64,000 nucleotides of DNA, taken from contig NZ_CAADHO010000004.1 of NCBI RefSeq assembly GCF_900699765.1, positions 1 through 64,000 of the forward strand. Direction: 5' to 3'. A model generated the notes under the pieces. That model had not been told where the DNA came from. It saw nothing but the letters and a program-made list of their open reading frames with translations, and searched no databases. Numbering within the stretch: the stretch's first letter is position 1; each line of letters opens with the position of its first letter. This DNA is from Desulfoluna butyratoxydans. GTDB lineage: Bacteria > Desulfobacterota > Desulfobacteria > Desulfobacterales > Desulfolunaceae. Of the stretch, positions 53,236-61,801 are shown piece by piece. Made by a program: the position numbers and the translations under genes.

Positions 53236-53442
53236 AGCTTTTTTTCCGACCCCCACCTTGATAGATCCCCACGTCCCCACGGCGATATTCCGTTTAACAC
53301 AGTGCTAACCGTTTCGCGGTCATTTCCCAACATTTCCCCTCTATCTTCCTTATGACAGTTGAAGACGAACGGCCGGATGCGGCGGGGCGCTGACCTCTTC
53401 CGCCCGTCCTGCCGGAAACGGAGATCACAACAGGAGCAGATT

Positions 53443-54687
53443 ATGGACAGCACGATATGCCTCACCGGTGGTGCGGTGTTTGACGGAGAGCGCCTGCTGG
53501 AGCGTGGGTCGGTTCTTTTCAGCGAAAAAGGGGTGCTCGAGGTGACCGAAGGGGATCAGCCTCCCCGGGGGACCGTGACCCTGGACGCCGGAGGACGGCT
53601 GATCATGCCGGGCCTGGTGGACCTCCACTCCGACGCCCTGGAGCAGAGCATCGAGATGCGCCCCGGGGTCTATTTTGATTTTGAGTTTGCCCTGCGCAAC
53701 CTGGACCGGCGCATCGCCTCCTGCGGCATCACCACCTACTGCCATGCCCTCAGCTTTGCAGACAACGAGCTGGGCTTAAGGTCCCCGGGGGAGGTTGAGC
53801 GCATCATTCGCCTGGTCAAAGCCTTTGACCGTTCCTCCGGGGCCATGGTCCGTCATCTGGTCCATGCCAGGTACGAGGTGGGGGCCGAAGAGGGATGCCG
53901 AGTCCTTACCCGGCTTCTGGACGAGGGCCTCATCGACATGGTCTCGGTCATGGACCACACCCCGGGCCAGGGACAGTTCACCACCCTGGGCGCCTTTGTG
54001 GATTACTACGCCGGAGCCGGTGGGGACGCCTATGAGGAGATCGTGGGCATGGCCCATCGCAAAACAGCGTGCCGGGAGGCCGGGTGGAATGCCCTCTCCT
54101 CCTTTGCCCGGCGGGTTGCGGCCGAAGGGCTTCCCTTTTTGAGCCACGACGACGACACCCCCGAGAAGGTCGGTCTGGTCAAGGCCCTGGGCGCAACGGC
54201 CAGTGAGTTTCCCCTCTCCGTGGATGCGGCAAAACGGGCCGTGAAAGAGGGAATGCGGGTGTTCATGGGGGCCCCAAACCTGGTGAGGGGTCGCTCCTCC
54301 GGCGGACACCTCAAGGCGGCGGAGACCGTCTCCCGAGGGCTCTGCCACGGCCTGCTCAGCGACTACTACCCCGAGTGCATGCTCCAGGCCCCCTTTACGG
54401 CCATGAAGACCCTGGACACCTCCCCGGACTATGCCCTCTCCCTTGTGACCTCCGGGCCGGGGCGCTTTATCCGTAAGGGGCTTGGAACCCTGGCCCCCGG
54501 GGAAAAGGCGGATCTGCTGGTTGTGGATCGCAGCGAACCCTGGGCGCGGATCACCCAGAGCTGGGTGGGGGGCCGCATGGTGCACTACGCAGCCCCGGGC
54601 ACAGGGGACGGGCAGGGAACCCCCGCCTGCGTCACGGAAACCGCCAAAGGAGGGCAGCGCCATGAGCGACACCATCCGGCCGCTTGA
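53443..54687 (+). CDS. phnM: Alpha-D-ribose 1-methylphosphonate 5-triphosphate diphosphatase PhnM
   Basis: The 414-residue amidohydrolase-fold protein reads IMPGLVDLHSDALEQSIEMR (metal-binding HxD of PhnM), TTYCHALSFADNELGLRSPG, SVMDHTPGQGQFTTLGAF, FLSHDDDTPEKVGLVKALGA and GLLSDYYPECMLQAPFTAMK. PhnM removes pyrophosphate from the ribose triphosphate phosphonate made by PhnI. The start follows AGGAGC. The C-terminus, after the usual end near SWVGGRMVHY, carries about 30 extra residues that overlap phnC. It heads a tightly packed run of genes. Confidence 0.93.
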   Translation: MDSTICLTGGAVFDGERLLERGSVLFSEKGVLEVTEGDQPPRGTVTLDAGGRLIMPGLVDLHSDALEQSIEMRPGVYFDFEFALRNLDRRIASCGITTYCHALSFADNELGLRSPGEVERIIRLVKAFDRSSGAMVRHLVHARYEVGAEEGCRVLTRLLDEGLIDMVSVMDHTPGQGQFTTLGAFVDYYAGAGGDAYEEIVGMAHRKTACREAGWNALSSFARRVAAEGLPFLSHDDDTPEKVGLVKALGATASEFPLSVDAAKRAVKEGMRVFMGAPNLVRGRSSGGHLKAAETVSRGLCHGLLSDYYPECMLQAPFTAMKTLDTSPDYALSLVTSGPGRFIRKGLGTLAPGEKADLLVVDRSEPWARITQSWVGGRMVHYAAPGTGDGQGTPACVTETAKGGQRHERHHPAA

Positions 54688-55486
54688 CCCAACCCTGGCC
54701 CACACCGTGCTGGAGACCCGGAACCTGGGCAAGGTGTACCCCAACGGCACCGAAGCGATACAGGGGATCTCCCTTGCCGTGCGAAAGGACGATTTTATCG
54801 TCATCATCGGCTCCTCTGGAGCAGGAAAGTCAACCCTTCTGAGGTGCCTCAACCGCCTGGTGAACCCCTCCTGCGGCGACATGTTCCTGAACGGGGAGGA
54901 GATCACCCGGGCCACCGGGCGCCAGCTTCGCCGGGTCCGCCAGCAGGTGGGCATGATCTTTCAGCAGTTCAACCTGGTCCGGCGGCTCACGGTCCTGGAA
55001 AACGTGTTGGTGGGGCGGCTCCGGTTCTGCACCACGCTGCTCTCCCACACAGGGTCACTGCTGAGGCTCTTCTCCGAGGCGGAGCAGGAGCTGGCCTTCA
55101 GCCTCCTCAATCAGGTGGGCATCGGAAATCTGGCCTACCAGCGCGCCGATTCCCTCTCCGGCGGCCAGCAGCAACGGGTGGCCATCGCCCGGACCCTGGC
55201 CCAGAACCCGGCCCTCTTCCTTGCCGACGAACCCATCGCCAGCCTCGACCCCAAAAGCTCGGAGGTCATCATGGGGCTGCTTCGGCGAATCCATGAGGAG
55301 CAGGGCATCCCCGTGGTGGTGAATCTTCATCACATCGACTTTGCCAGGCGCTACGCCAAACGCATCATCGGCATCTCCGCAGGGGGCGTGGTCTTTGACG
55401 GCCCGCCGGAGGCCCTCACCGAGGCGATCATCCGGGACGTCTACGGCCCGCGCTCCAATGATCCCACCCTGGCGGCCTGCGCCTGA
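54662..55486 (+). CDS. phnC: Phosphonate ABC transporter ATPase PhnC
   Basis: The 274-residue ATPase has Walker [21 protein letters not shown], signature [20 protein letters not shown] and Walker [33 protein letters not shown] is the PhnC-type Q-loop following region. The start overlaps phnM by 26 bases and follows GGAGGG. PhnC powers phosphonate uptake together with PhnD and PhnE encoded next. Confidence 0.94.
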   Translation: MSDTIRPLDPTLAHTVLETRNLGKVYPNGTEAIQGISLAVRKDDFIVIIGSSGAGKSTLLRCLNRLVNPSCGDMFLNGEEITRATGRQLRRVRQQVGMIFQQFNLVRRLTVLENVLVGRLRFCTTLLSHTGSLLRLFSEAEQELAFSLLNQVGIGNLAYQRADSLSGGQQQRVAIARTLAQNPALFLADEPIASLDPKSSEVIMGLLRRIHEEQGIPVVVNLHHIDFARRYAKRIIGISAGGVVFDGPPEALTEAIIRDVYGPRSNDPTLAACA

Positions 55487-55499
55487 ATTGAAAAAGGCA

Positions 55500-55527
55500 G
55501 CCTCCGGCGGTCCTTTCCGGGGGCAAT
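55500..55527 (+). repeat. Partial MITE-like element between phnC and phnD
   Basis: GCCTCCGGCGG-CCT-CCGGGGGCAA is the left-end block of the MITE-like family with a few changes. It lies in the only gap of the phnM-to-phnK run, 13 bp after the phnC stop. Confidence 0.55.
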
Positions 55528-55578
55528 GGCATCGATACGATTTTTCCGTAACATAACGAACAGCACAAAGGAGATCCC

Positions 55579-56460
55579 ATGTTTGACAACGCAAGACGAT
55601 TGACCGCGGTGTGTGTGATGTGTATCGGCCTGATCCTTTCGGGGACGGCGTCGGCTTCCCAGGCCCAGTGGCCCCAAAAGATCCGTATCGGTTTTATCCC
55701 CACGGAAGGGGGCTCGGCCGTGGAGTCGCGGTTTCAGCCCCTGGCCGACCACGTGAAGAAGAGCCTGGGCGTGGAGGTGGAGATCATCAGCGCCAGCGAT
55801 TACTCCGGCGTGATCACGGCCATGGCACACAAACACCTCGATTTTGCCTACTTCGGTCCCAAGAGTTACGTGGAGGCCGCCAAGAAGGCCGATGCCCAGG
55901 CCATTGCCCTGGAGCTCAACAAAGCGGGGGAACCCGGGTACTACGGGGTGATCATTACCCGCAAGGACTCGCCCATCAAGACCCTTTCCCAGATCAAGGG
56001 AAAGGTGTTTGCCTTTACCGACCCCAACTCCACCTCCGGCTACCTGGTGCCCAACATCCTCTTTGCCCGGGACCTGAAAGTGAAGCCCGAAGCCTACTTT
56101 CGCCAGGTGAAGTTCTCCGGGTCCCACGGGGCCTCGATTCTCTCGGTGAAAAACGGAACCGTGGAGGTGGCCGCCACCAACAACATCGACCTGGACCGGA
56201 TGATCCAGAAGGGCCAGGCCACCCTGGATGATTTTCGGGTCCTCTGGACCTCGGAGCTGATCCCCGGGGCCCCTATGGCCGCCCGCAAGGACCTGCCTGA
56301 AAGCCTGAAAGCCGCCTTTGCCGGAGCCCTTCTCTCCTTCAACGGGGACACAGAGGGCATGGCCCATCTCCAGAACGGTGGGTACGGGTTTGCCGACGAC
56401 AGCACCTACGACACCATTCGCTACCTGAAATACCTCAAAAAGAAGATGGCGGCCAAATGA
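55579..56460 (+). CDS. phnD: Phosphonate ABC transporter periplasmic binding protein PhnD
   Basis: The 293-residue protein has a signal peptide (about 1-29) and the PhnD fold: IRIGFIPTEGGSAVESRFQP, HKHLDFAYFGPKSYVEAAKK, FTDPNSTSGYLVPNILFARD, FSGSHGASILSVKNGTVEVA and ATNNIDLDRMIQKGQ. The SGS/SGY and TST-type loops contact the phosphonate group. It binds alkylphosphonates in the periplasm and hands them to PhnE. It is followed by phnE with a 4-base overlap. Confidence 0.93.
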   Translation: MFDNARRLTAVCVMCIGLILSGTASASQAQWPQKIRIGFIPTEGGSAVESRFQPLADHVKKSLGVEVEIISASDYSGVITAMAHKHLDFAYFGPKSYVEAAKKADAQAIALELNKAGEPGYYGVIITRKDSPIKTLSQIKGKVFAFTDPNSTSGYLVPNILFARDLKVKPEAYFRQVKFSGSHGASILSVKNGTVEVAATNNIDLDRMIQKGQATLDDFRVLWTSELIPGAPMAARKDLPESLKAAFAGALLSFNGDTEGMAHLQNGGYGFADDSTYDTIRYLKYLKKKMAAK

Positions 56461-57569
56461 GCGGAACCCAGGTCATCACACGACTCAGCCTGAAGCCGGT
56501 CAAGACGCCTTTTCAGCAGGTGACCCGGGGGCTTTTCGCCCTTGTGGCGGCGGTGGTGCTCATCAGCTCCTACCGGTTCGTGGGCATCGACCCCATGGCC
56601 TTCATCGAGAAACGGGAGAACGCCGCCACTTACCTTTTCGGCCGTGAACTCACCGAGTTCGACCGAAAGGACGCCAGGATTCAGGCGGAGAACCTGCTGA
56701 AGATCGTGGCCACGGAAGAGGCCGGAGAGGAACTGAAAAAACGGCTGGCCCGTTCAGGAAAGGAGATGCCCCTGGGCATGGCCATGCACAAGGAGACCGA
56801 GGCCCTGGCCGACGAACTTCTTTCCAGGAAACCCGAAGCCGAGCGAGAGGCCTTTGTGGAGCGGGAATACCGCCAGATCCTCCGGGACAAAAAGGGGGGC
56901 TTTTTCCCGCCGGAGACCTCCCCTTCGGCCCTTTCGGAGTACGGCCACGGCCTGGTGGAGACCATCGCCATGGCTGTGTGGGGAACCCTCCTTGCCGTGG
57001 TGCTGGCCATTCCGGCGGCCATGTGCGCCGCCGAAAACACCCTGGCCCTTCTGGTCCAGGGGGAGGGGCGGCGGCACCGGGTCCTTCGCTGGCTCTGTCA
57101 CGTCGGTGTGCGGCGCTTCCTGGACTTCTGCCGGGGCTTTAACGAGTTTGTCATGGCCCTGATCTTTGTGGCGGTCATCGGCCTGGGCCCTTTTGCCGGG
57201 GTCCTGGCCCTTGCCGTGCACACCTTCGGTATCCTGGGCAAGGTGGTGAGCGAGGCCATTGAGGCCATCGAGCCCGGGCAGATGGAGGCCCTGGTGGCCA
57301 GTGGGGCCGGGAACATGCAGGTGATCTCCTTTGCCGTACTGCCCCAGGTGATGCCCCTGGTGGTGAGCTACAGCCTCCTGCGGTTCGAGTCCAACGTGCG
57401 CAGCGCAACCATCCTGGGGTTCTGCGGGGCAGGGGGTATCGGGTTTCTTATGTTCGATAAAATCAACGGGTTTGAGTACCGGGAGGTGGCCACCATGATG
57501 ATTATGGTCATCGTCAGCGTCAGCCTCCTGGACTACGCCTGCGGCAAGCTGAGGAGCAGATTTATCTGA
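56457..57569 (+). CDS. phnE: Phosphonate ABC transporter permease PhnE with an inserted domain
   Basis: The 370-residue protein has a first membrane helix (about 22-42), then about 110 residues of charged soluble sequence (48-155; ENAATYLFGRELTEFDRKDA and ERYREYRQILRD-type helices), then the standard permease core with TMAVWGTLLAVVLAIPAAMCA, EAIEAIEPGQMEALVASGAG (EAA loop) and GFCGAGGIGFLMFDKINGFE. Normal PhnE proteins are about 260-280 residues and lack this insertion. The gene overlaps phnD (ATGA) and phnG by one base. Confidence 0.9.
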   Translation: MSGTQVITRLSLKPVKTPFQQVTRGLFALVAAVVLISSYRFVGIDPMAFIEKRENAATYLFGRELTEFDRKDARIQAENLLKIVATEEAGEELKKRLARSGKEMPLGMAMHKETEALADELLSRKPEAEREAFVEREYRQILRDKKGGFFPPETSPSALSEYGHGLVETIAMAVWGTLLAVVLAIPAAMCAAENTLALLVQGEGRRHRVLRWLCHVGVRRFLDFCRGFNEFVMALIFVAVIGLGPFAGVLALAVHTFGILGKVVSEAIEAIEPGQMEALVASGAGNMQVISFAVLPQVMPLVVSYSLLRFESNVRSATILGFCGAGGIGFLMFDKINGFEYREVATMMIMVIVSVSLLDYACGKLRSRFI

Positions 57570-58024
57570 TGACGCAGAACACACGCAAGCAGCAAGAACG
57601 GCAGCAGTGGATGGGGATCCTTGCCCGGGCTCCCCTGGCGTCCCTGGAGGCGGTCTGGCAGGAGGTGCCGGGCAAACCGGCATACACCTTCCTGCGTCCC
57701 CCGGAGACGGCCATGGTAATGGTCCGGGCCCGTACCGGGGGGCAGGGGCGCCCCTTCAACTTCGGCGAGGTGCCCGTCACCCGATGTGCGGTGCAGACCG
57801 AGACCGGGTTCAGCGGGTGTGCCTACGTCAGGGGCACCCGGGGTCGCCACGCCGAGCTCGCTGCGGTTTTCGACGCCCTGCTTCAGGACAGCAGGGCCCA
57901 TGGCGAGGTGATGGCCAGGGTGGTGGAACCCCTGGCCTGTGAGCTGGCAGAGGAGAGGCGGCGCGCGTCGGAAAAGACGGACGCCACCCGTGTCGATTTT
58001 TTCACCATGGTAAGGGGAGAATAG
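57569..58024 (+). CDS. phnG: C-P lyase core complex protein PhnG
   Basis: The 151-residue protein matches PhnG: RQQWMGILARAPLASLEAVW, YTFLRPPETAMVMVRARTGG, FNFGEVPVTRCAVQTETGFS and GCAYVRGTRGRHAELAAVFD. It forms the PhnG2H2I2J2 core in the cytoplasm and helps PhnI attach the phosphonate to the ribose of ATP. It overlaps phnE by one base and is followed directly by phnH. Confidence 0.92.
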   Translation: MTQNTRKQQERQQWMGILARAPLASLEAVWQEVPGKPAYTFLRPPETAMVMVRARTGGQGRPFNFGEVPVTRCAVQTETGFSGCAYVRGTRGRHAELAAVFDALLQDSRAHGEVMARVVEPLACELAEERRRASEKTDATRVDFFTMVRGE

Positions 58025-58636
58025 ATGCAGACAGCCATGAATTTGAACGAGATCGCCGAAGGGTTTGCCAACCCGGCCCTCGGCACCCAGAAGGTCTTCC
58101 GGCAGGTTTTGGATGCCATGGCCCATCCGGGCCGCATCATCGAGCTGGACGAGTGGGTTCCCGTGGAGGGGCTGGACGAAGCCACCACGGCCCTGGCCCT
58201 GACCCTGCTGGATTTTGAAACCTCGTTGTGGACGGATCTTCCCAGGGGGGCGTCGGCCCTTCAGTGGGTGACCTTTCACTGCGGGTCTCCCATGGGCAGC
58301 TCGGTCTCCGAGGCTGACTTTGCCCTTGTCACCCGGCCGGAGTCCATGCCCCGGCTGGAGAGCTTCTGCCTGGGCAGCGAGGGGAGCCCGCATCAGTCCA
58401 CCACCCTGATCCTCCAGGTGGAGCACCTGGAAGCGCGCCTGGGCAGACGGCTCATGGGGCCGGGCATCGACGGGTCCTGCGATCTGGACGCCGGGGGGCT
58501 GCCCGACCATTTCTGGAGCAGTCGGAAAAACGCCCGGGCCCTGTTTCCCATGGGGGTGGATATTCTTTTTGCCTGCAACAACCGTATCGCGGCCATGCCG
58601 CGGACAACAGACTGGGAAGAGACGCCATGTATGTAG
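58025..58636 (+). CDS. phnH: C-P lyase core complex protein PhnH
   Basis: The 203-residue protein has LGTQKVFRQVLDAMAHPGRI, ALTLLDFETSLWTDLPRGA and GPGIDGSCDLDAGGLPDHFW-type segments of the PhnH family. It is a non-catalytic, PLP-enzyme-like structural subunit of the PhnGHIJ complex. Its ATG directly follows the phnG stop codon and its end overlaps phnI by 10 bases. Confidence 0.92.
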   Translation: MQTAMNLNEIAEGFANPALGTQKVFRQVLDAMAHPGRIIELDEWVPVEGLDEATTALALTLLDFETSLWTDLPRGASALQWVTFHCGSPMGSSVSEADFALVTRPESMPRLESFCLGSEGSPHQSTTLILQVEHLEARLGRRLMGPGIDGSCDLDAGGLPDHFWSSRKNARALFPMGVDILFACNNRIAAMPRTTDWEETPCM

Positions 58637-59745
58637 CGGTAAAAGGAGGGGAGAAGGCCATCGAACAAGCCCACGCCCTGTTGGCCGAGGAGCGCAGGGG
58701 CGATGTGTCGGTACCGGAGTTGACCGTCGAGCAGATCGAAGAACAGATGGGCCTTGCCGTGGACCGGGTGATGAACGAAGGATCGCTCTGCGACAGGCGC
58801 CTGGCAGCCATTGCCGTTAAACAGGCGCAAGGGGATCTGGCCGAGGCCGTGTTTCTGTTGAGAGCGTACCGGACCACCTTGCCGCGCATCGGCTTTACCC
58901 AGCCCCTGGACACATCGGCCATGCACATGAGGCGGCGGATCTCGGCCACCTTCAAGGACCTGCCCGGGGGCCAGATGCTGGGGCCCACCTACGATTACAC
59001 CCACCGGCTGCTGGATTTTTCCCTGGAGCGGCCCCGCCAGGGAGCCAAGTCCCTCCGGGTGGCCCAGGCGCCCCCGGAGCCTGCCGTGGGGGACGCTTCA
59101 TGCCCCCGGGTGGCAGACCTTCTGGCCGCCGAAGGGCTCATGGCCGGTGACGAGGACGGAGACGAAGAGCCCGGGGACATGACCCGCCAGCCCCTGGCGT
59201 TCCCTGCGGAACGGTCCGTGCGGCTCCAGGCCCTGAGTAGGGGAGACGAAGGCTTTCTGCTCTCCATGGCCTACTCAGCCCAGCGGGGCTTCGGCTCCTC
59301 GGACCACCCCTTTGCAGGGGAGATCCGCATGGGGGAGGTGGCCCTGGAGATGGTGCCCGAAGAGCTTGGGTTTCCCGTGGTGATCGGGGAGATCACCGTC
59401 ACCGAGTGCGTGATGATCACCCCGCCCGGACCCTCGACGAAAGGGGAGGCCCCGGCCCTTACCCAGGGCTACGGCCTGGCCTTCGGAAGGTCTGAGCGCA
59501 AAGCCATGGCCATGGCCATTGTGGACAGGACCCTCTGCAGCCGGGAGCTGGGAGAGAAGGTGGCATACCCCGCCCAGGACGAGGAGTTTGTCCTCGGCCA
59601 CTGCGACAGCCTGGAAGCCTCGGGGTTTGTGCAGCACCTCAAACTGCCCCATTACGTCGATTTTCAATCCGAGCTGGTGCTCTTGCGAGACCTCCGGAAA
59701 GACCACAGAGAAGGACACAGAATCCACGATGCAATCCCCAACTGA
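58627..59745 (+). CDS. phnI: C-P lyase nucleosidase subunit PhnI
   Basis: The 372-residue protein shows PhnI blocks MYVAVKGGEKAIEQAHALL, PRIGFTQPLDTSAMHMRRRI, LGPTYDYTHRLLDFSLER, AYSAQRGFGSSDHPFAGEIR, ITVTECVMITPPGPSTKGE and LGHCDSLEASGFVQHLKLPH. PhnI displaces adenine of ATP with the phosphonate to give the ribose 1-phosphonate 5-triphosphate. It overlaps phnH by 10 and phnJ by 17 bases. Length is near the usual 350-370 residues. Confidence 0.93.
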   Translation: MYVAVKGGEKAIEQAHALLAEERRGDVSVPELTVEQIEEQMGLAVDRVMNEGSLCDRRLAAIAVKQAQGDLAEAVFLLRAYRTTLPRIGFTQPLDTSAMHMRRRISATFKDLPGGQMLGPTYDYTHRLLDFSLERPRQGAKSLRVAQAPPEPAVGDASCPRVADLLAAEGLMAGDEDGDEEPGDMTRQPLAFPAERSVRLQALSRGDEGFLLSMAYSAQRGFGSSDHPFAGEIRMGEVALEMVPEELGFPVVIGEITVTECVMITPPGPSTKGEAPALTQGYGLAFGRSERKAMAMAIVDRTLCSRELGEKVAYPAQDEEFVLGHCDSLEASGFVQHLKLPHYVDFQSELVLLRDLRKDHREGHRIHDAIPN

Positions 59746-60622
59746 GACCACGGCAACGGAGCCGGACCGAAGCAGCCCCCTGGAGGGCTACAATTTTGCG
59801 TTTCTGGATGAGCAGACCAAGCGGATGATCCGCAGGAGCCTCCTGAAAGCGGTGGCTATCCCGGGCTTTCAGGTGCCCTTCGGGAGCCGCGAGATCCCCC
59901 TGCCTTACGGGTGGGGCACTGGCGGCATTCAGATTACCGCCTCCATCATCGGCCCGAACGACACCCTGAAGGTCATCGACCAGGGCGCAGACGACACCAC
60001 CAACGCGGTGAGTATCCGCTCCTTTTTTTCCAAAACCGCCGGGGCGGCCACCACCACCCGGACCGACGAGGCCACGGTGATCCAGACGCGCCACCGCATC
60101 CCGGAGACGCCCCTTGCCGAAGGCCAGATCATGGTGTACCAGGTGCCCCTGCCCGAGCCCCTGGTCTTCATCGAGCCGAGCCGCACCGAAACCGAAAAGA
60201 TGCACGCCCTTATGGAGTACGGCGCCATGCAGGTGAAGCTCTACGAGGACATCGCCAAGCACGACCGCATCATGACGGGCTTTGACTACCCCGTTCAGGT
60301 GGCGGGCCGGTATGTCATGAGCCCGTCCCCCATCCCCAAGTTCGACAACCCCAAGATGGACCGCATGCCCGCCCTCCAGCTCTTCGGAGCCGGGCGGGAG
60401 AAGCGGATCTACGCCGTGCCACCGTACACCGAGGTTCGGAGCCTGGACTTTGAGGACTATCCCTTTGAGGTGGAGTCCTGGGAGATGAGCTGCGCCCTGT
60501 GCGGGGCAACGGAAAGCTATCTGGATGAGATCATTACCGACGATAAGGGAGGGGCCATGCATGTCTGCTCGGACACCGATTACTGCCGGCAACGCAGGGA
60601 AGGGGGGCAAGATGGGCGATGA
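59729..60622 (+). CDS. phnJ: Radical-SAM C-P lyase PhnJ
   Basis: The 297-residue protein has the PhnJ Cys motif C255-x2-C258-x21-C280-x5-C286 (CALCGATESYLDE, CSDTDYC) that binds the 4Fe-4S cluster, and the N-terminal YNFAFLDEQTKRMIRRSLLK, PYGWGTGGIQITASIIGPND and NAVSIRSFFSKTAG segments, the last two with the glycine and Asp/Asn of the radical and nucleotide sites. PhnJ cleaves the C-P bond of the ribose phosphonate by radical chemistry and releases an alkane (methane from methylphosphonate), giving a cyclic ribose phosphate. The start overlaps phnI by 17 bases and phnK starts inside its end. Confidence 0.95.
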   Translation: MQSPTETTATEPDRSSPLEGYNFAFLDEQTKRMIRRSLLKAVAIPGFQVPFGSREIPLPYGWGTGGIQITASIIGPNDTLKVIDQGADDTTNAVSIRSFFSKTAGAATTTRTDEATVIQTRHRIPETPLAEGQIMVYQVPLPEPLVFIEPSRTETEKMHALMEYGAMQVKLYEDIAKHDRIMTGFDYPVQVAGRYVMSPSPIPKFDNPKMDRMPALQLFGAGREKRIYAVPPYTEVRSLDFEDYPFEVESWEMSCALCGATESYLDEIITDDKGGAMHVCSDTDYCRQRREGGQDGR

Positions 60623-61385
60623 GGCACTGCTGACCGTCACGAACCTGTGCAAGACCTACGGGCCGCAGCTGGGGTGCGAGGGCGTCGGCTTTGCCATGCA
60701 CCCCGGGGAGGTCCTGGGCATCGTGGGGGAGTCGGGCTCGGGCAAGTCGACCCTTTTGGGGTGCCTGTCCGGCCAGCTTCGGGCCACCTCCGGCACCGTG
60801 GTCTACCAGGCCGCCTGCGGGGCGGTGGACATGAACCGCTCCCCGGAGCAGCTGGTGCGCCGGGTAAGCCGTACGGAGATGGGCATCGTGCACCAGAACC
60901 CCCGGGACGGCCTGCGCATGCATGTCAGCGCCGGGGGCAACATCGGCGAGCGCCTCATGGCCAACGGCGAGCGTCACTACGGCGGGATCCGCCGCAAGGC
61001 CATGGCGTGGCTGGAGCGGGTGGAGATCGGCGCGGACCGCGTGGACGATATCCCCGCCCACTTTTCCGGGGGCATGCAGCAGCGCCTCCAGATCGCCCGG
61101 AACCTCATCACCAACCCGCGCCTCATCTTCATGGACGAGCCCACAAGCGGCCTGGACGTCTCGGTGCAGGCCAGGGTCCTGGACATCATGCGGCACCTCG
61201 TGACCCAGCTCTCGCTCTCCATGGTCATCGTGACCCACGACCTGGCCGTGGCAAGGCTCCTGGCCCATCGCCTCCTGGTGATGCGGGCCGGGCGCGTGGT
61301 GGAAGAGGGGCTCACGGACCAGATCCTGGACGACCCCCAGCACCCCTACACCCAGCTGCTGGTCTCTTCGGTTTTGGCCCATTGA
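60612..61385 (+). CDS. phnK: C-P lyase-associated ABC-type ATPase PhnK
   Basis: The 257-residue ABC ATPase has Walker [21 protein letters not shown], signature FSGGMQQRLQIARNLITNPR, Walker B FMDEPTSGLDVSVQ and the D-loop, and resembles the oligopeptide-transport ATPase type as PhnK does. It binds to the PhnGHIJ core and remodels it rather than transporting. It overlaps phnJ by 11 bases. Its stop is followed by a 416-bp gap filled with a MITE-like copy before phnL. Confidence 0.93.
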   Translation: MGDEALLTVTNLCKTYGPQLGCEGVGFAMHPGEVLGIVGESGSGKSTLLGCLSGQLRATSGTVVYQAACGAVDMNRSPEQLVRRVSRTEMGIVHQNPRDGLRMHVSAGGNIGERLMANGERHYGGIRRKAMAWLERVEIGADRVDDIPAHFSGGMQQRLQIARNLITNPRLIFMDEPTSGLDVSVQARVLDIMRHLVTQLSLSMVIVTHDLAVARLLAHRLLVMRAGRVVEEGLTDQILDDPQHPYTQLLVSSVLAH

Positions 61386-61469
61386 GTTGCCTTTAAGACC
61401 TCTACCATTTTTCGGCGGTGCGCAAGCGCACCCTCGGTGCCTTTTATGGCTAAAATGGGTGAAAAGCGT

Positions 61470-61726
61470 GCCTCCGGCGGCGAGGTGAGCCACCTCGAAA
61501 GCTGATTGCCCTTGCGCTTTTCCCTTCGTTCCTCAGGGCAAAGCGCAAGGGCCTTTGCCTCCGGCGGGTCGCATTTTTGTAAAAAAGCTCATCAAAAAAC
61601 GAAGTTTTGGTGCGAACGTGTCTGAATTGTTTCAGCGGAGCCTCGACATGATGTCTTAAAACCTGTTTGTCAAACCCAAAGCATCTAATTGGCAAAAGTT
61701 TGGCCCCCGGCAGGGCCGCCGGAGGC
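61470..61726. repeat. MITE-like element, complete copy 2 (reverse orientation)
   Basis: Inner perfect inverted repeat GCCTCCGGCGGC (61470-61481) and GCCGCCGGAGGC (61715-61726). Left half has GAGGTGAGCCACCTC and the CTTGCGCTTT-CGTTCCTC-AAAGCGCAAG hairpin, and right half has TCTTAAAACCTGTTTGTCAA and AAAAGTTTGGCCCCCGG, which are the reverse complement of blocks in copy 1. It has no coding capacity. It separates phnK and phnL. Confidence 0.75.
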
Positions 61727-61801
61727 ATCGTTGACCGGTCTGTGTCCGCTACCCATGGTGCGCAGGCGCACGCTGCAGGAAATATTACAGGGAGTTTATC
61801 T

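Noticed and set aside
53353..53359. Single Pho-box half site ATGACAG upstream of phnM
   Set aside because: A functional Pho box needs two properly spaced halves; only one is seen.
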